64,000 nucleotides of DNA. It comes from Fimbriimonadaceae bacterium. Its GTDB lineage: Bacteria; Armatimonadota; Fimbriimonadia; Fimbriimonadales; Fimbriimonadaceae. The stretch is taken from NCBI GenBank assembly GCA_019638795.1, contig JAHBTB010000006.1:62001-126000 (forward strand), written 5' to 3'. Position numbers and translations under genes: made by a program. Under the pieces are notes generated by a model. The model was given only the letters and a program-made list of their open reading frames with translations. It was not told the DNA's origin and searched no databases. The number at the start of each line of letters is the position of its first letter. The first letter of the stretch is position 1. Below, piece by piece: positions 60,312-64,000 of this stretch.

Positions 60312-60538
60312 CGCAAGAAAACGACAAGAACGCATTGGTTTATTTGTTGGCCGGATTTGGACTCGGTGCCCTGATCGGTGCCGTCGCCGGCATCCTCTTC
60401 GCGCCTAAGGCGGGGACGGAGACTCGTGGTGAGCTTGCCGACAAGGTCAAGGACCTGAAGGGCAAGACCGAAGAGTGGATCGCCGAGCAGCGGGCCAAGC
60501 GGCACGCCAACGGTGCTACCGAAGAAGTCGGCGCCTAG
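60308..60538 (+). CDS. YtxH-like small membrane protein
   Basis: A 76-residue protein with a glycine-rich membrane helix (LAGFGLGALIGAVAGILFAPKAG) and a basic helical tail, typical of YtxH/general stress proteins. The ATG at 60308 overlaps the preceding stop as ATGA, and GGAGG lies about six bases upstream of it. Its exact role is unknown. Confidence 0.82.
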   Translation: MTQENDKNALVYLLAGFGLGALIGAVAGILFAPKAGTETRGELADKVKDLKGKTEEWIAEQRAKRHANGATEEVGA

Positions 60539-60556
60539 CGCCAGGGAGCCACTGGG

Positions 60557-61768
60557 TTGAGTCAGTGGCGCATCGCCTTGTGGGTGGCCGTCGTTCTGGC
60601 GGCCCTCGGCTTTTTAGTGGCCGTCCGGGGCATCTTGTTGCCGTTCGCCCTGGCGGGGCTTATCGCCATGTTGCTGGAGCCCATGGTCGCCCGCATGGTG
60701 GGGCGGAACATCCCGCGTCCGGTGGCGGTCTCGCTCATCACCTTGGGCTTCTTCGTCGTCGCCACCGGTGTCCTCGTCGCCACCGTCCCCAAGGTGAGCA
60801 ACCAACTCAACGACCTCCGGGTGTCTTTGCAGGGGATCACCGACCGCTTCGCCGAGGAGACCGCCAACGACAACCACTTCCTTCGTTGGAACCCGGTCGT
60901 GCGTGCCAAGCCACCCGGCGTCATGGGATATCTGGATCGAGGGTTGGAACGTTTCCGTCCGCTCCTCGAACAGTTTGACCTCCCCACGACCCGCCGGGGC
61001 ATGTTCGAGCAGTACCTTGCCCCCCACCGTGACGACATCGCCAAGTCAGTGCAAGGGTTTTTCAACGGCTTCATCAACATGCTTGGCGGGGCGGCCTCCC
61101 AAGTCTTCCTCCTGACTTTCACCCCCCTCTTTGTCTTCATGTTGCTCGCGGACATGGAGAACATCCGGTCGCGCGGACGGCAATGGATCCCTCCGTCGAT
61201 CCGGTCGAGCACGGTGGCCATGCTCGACGACATCGGCGCCGTCTTCAAGAACTACGTCCGCGGCGTCTTGGTGAACATCATCATGTTCGCCACCGCGGTG
61301 ACCATCGTCTTGTCACTGGTCGGCACCCCGTACGCCTTTCCGCTGGCCCTGCTGGCCGGGGCGTTCTATCTGGTGCCGATCCTCGGCGGGTGGTTGGCGG
61401 GGATCACGATCTTCCTCGTCACCGGCCTGAGCGGGACGACCCATGTCTGGTACGGCAACTACAGCAGCAGTTGGTGGCTTGCCGCGGTGACGTTCGTCTG
61501 CCTCTTTGTCGTGACGTTTTCTTGGGACACGTTCATCACGCCACGGGTCGTGGGAAGCGCGGTGGACCTGCACCCGCTGGTCAGCATGTTCGTCGTCTTT
61601 TCGGGTGGCGCCTTATTCGGCCTGCCGGGGATGATGCTCGCCTACCCCCTCGCCGGAGCAGTCCGGGTGACCCTCGCCCGCCTCATGCGGGTGACCAACG
61701 CGCCGGTCGACGACCTCTTCAAGTTGCCCTCGGTCCCTTTGCGCCATCGGGGCGAACCGGGCGTTTGA
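60557..61768 (+). CDS. AI-2E family transporter
   Basis: A 403-residue membrane protein of the AI-2E/PerM family with about eight helices. Marks are FALAGLIAMLLEPMVARMV, RGVLVNIIMFATAVTIVL, YLVPILGGWLAGI and GSAVDLHPLVSMFVVFSGG. Family members export small metabolites or act as sodium/proton antiporters. The TTG start at 60557 has GGAG ten bases upstream. It continues the run from mnmA. Confidence 0.88.
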   Translation: MSQWRIALWVAVVLAALGFLVAVRGILLPFALAGLIAMLLEPMVARMVGRNIPRPVAVSLITLGFFVVATGVLVATVPKVSNQLNDLRVSLQGITDRFAEETANDNHFLRWNPVVRAKPPGVMGYLDRGLERFRPLLEQFDLPTTRRGMFEQYLAPHRDDIAKSVQGFFNGFINMLGGAASQVFLLTFTPLFVFMLLADMENIRSRGRQWIPPSIRSSTVAMLDDIGAVFKNYVRGVLVNIIMFATAVTIVLSLVGTPYAFPLALLAGAFYLVPILGGWLAGITIFLVTGLSGTTHVWYGNYSSSWWLAAVTFVCLFVVTFSWDTFITPRVVGSAVDLHPLVSMFVVFSGGALFGLPGMMLAYPLAGAVRVTLARLMRVTNAPVDDLFKLPSVPLRHRGEPGV

Positions 61769-61789
61769 GCGGCGCGTCAAAAGGAGCAC

Positions 61790-62728
61790 ATGTCCGCCGT
61801 CGTCGCTTTCGTCCTCGCCACACAAGTCGCTTACAAATGGAAGCCGGCGGTGACGGTCGACTACGACATGGTCGTCAAGATGGACGGGTTCCTGCCCGTG
61901 CTGGGCGGCAACCAGGGAGTCGCCGAGGTGAAGTTGGGACTCCGGGTCACCGGAGCCGACGCGCCCGCGCCGGCCCTGAAAGCGACCAGTGAACTGACCG
62001 ACGCCGAGATCAAGTTTAACGACGCTAAGCTTCCTCTGGGCTTGGACAACGTCCAGGAGTATTTCCCCAAATCCACGGTCACTTTCTCTCCCCTCGGCGA
62101 GGTCTTGGCCACCGACGCGCCAGACAAGAAACTGCCCGTCCGCCTTCCGGGGCTCGACGTCAAGCGGTTGCCGGACATCTCGTTCTTGGCGCTCCAGTTT
62201 CCTGCGGGGGGTGTGGCAACCGGAGACACTTGGAGCTTTGACAAGCCGTTCGGCGATTTCCCCGTGCACTACGAATGCACGGCGAAGAGTGTCGACGGCG
62301 GCAAAGTCGAAGTCGACGTCAAGGTCAAGCAAGAGATGGCCTACGACGAGAACGAGTCCCTGGAGGTGGCCAAGGACCCTGCCGACGCGACCGCCCACGT
62401 CAAGACCAACCTGGCTGGCGGTGGAACGGTGGTCTTTGACGCCACACGCGGTGTGGTCAGCTCGGTCTCGATGGACTCCGAGGCGGTGACCGTCGCCAAG
62501 GACATCAAGTCGGGGGAGACCAAAGAACGCAAACTGAAGCAGAGCCTTCGCCTGGTCGAGAAGGGCAAGGGCCTGACCCAGGCCTCGGCGCCGCGCCAGA
62601 AGACGTGGTGGGAGAACACCCAGACATGGGCCCAGACTCTGCTCCTCCGCGGGGCGGCGTACTGGAAGGCCCTGGAGATATGGGCCCGGACTGCCCTGAA
62701 GGCGGCTCCCTGGGCCGGGCGCGGCTGG

Positions 62729-62731
<3 letters not shown>
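61790..62731 (+). CDS. Exported protein of unknown function
   Basis: A 313-residue protein with a weak signal-like start (SAVVAFVLATQVAY) and a beta-rich body rich in Val, Lys and Asp. The C-terminal ~60 residues are basic and Trp-rich (TWWENTQTW; AAPWAGRGW). AAGGAG lies five bases before the ATG. It lies between the transporter gene and ligA on the same strand. No family was recognised. Confidence 0.7.

Positions 62732-64000
<1,269 letters not shown>

Overview
The window is a GC-rich bacterial chromosome segment with dense coding on both strands. No rRNA, tRNA, insertion sequence, prophage or CRISPR array was seen. Two PEP-CTERM proteins ending in VPEP-TM-RRR tails, two DUF1080 proteins, a ThuA-like protein, a GH172 (DUF2961) protein, a lipoprotein serpin, a fused IspDF and many small secreted proteins of unknown function together suggest Armatimonadota, probably Fimbriimonadia. 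That placement is inference from gene content; no marker gene was compared.

Layout. 1-5092 (minus): YitT membrane protein, lipoprotein, uvrB and a Rieske oxygenase cut by the window edge. 5206-11294 (plus): PEP-CTERM protein, Ycf46-like AAA ATPase, a protein with a possible Clp1/Grc3-like C-terminus, then a translationally coupled histidine phosphatase, lnt and HAD phosphatase. 11333-13632 (minus): ECF sigma factor with a coupled unknown gene, and mtnA. 13680-20205: stand-alone pseudo-receiver, the two CoA-transferase subunits separated by an opposing PEP-CTERM gene, a tandem pair of membrane paralogues, hisC and two DUF1080 genes. 20266-24631 (minus): transglutaminase, YacL-type PIN-TRAM protein, ispDF and hpf. 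24785-29880: topA against rhodanese and recG. 29903-35471: ATP synthase operon that stops after atpG, with no atpD or atpC. 35618-39679: small membrane protein, ECF sigma factor, an overlooked 55-codon gene, and an NtrC-type regulator without a DNA-binding domain coupled to its histidine kinase. 39783-49334: cytochrome c, sugar-related genes, a deacetylase-phosphodiester glycosidase fusion, ThuA-like protein, two DNA glycosylases and a double-DTG protease. 49473-53937: branched-chain amino-acid type ABC transporter without livF. 53980-64000: serpin, ppa, miaB, VKOR-DsbA fusion, mnmA, small membrane proteins, AI-2E family transporter and the start of ligA.

The strongest unifying signal is regulatory. 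About twenty first-in-unit genes have a TANNNT or CANAAT hexamer 5-9 bases before the start codon and no Shine-Dalgarno sequence, the layout of leaderless mRNAs. Genes inside operons and several others carry good Shine-Dalgarno sequences instead. The most system-like locus is 36586-39679: histidine kinase, HTH-less NtrC protein, a possible sigma-54 promoter just past the regulator, a ~135-base leader, a 55-residue protein with a strong ribosome-binding site, and a 13-bp terminator.

Several genes have been given starts downstream of the longest open frame, because long overlapping frames are common at this base composition. Function calls rest on motifs visible in the translations; no database search was run.
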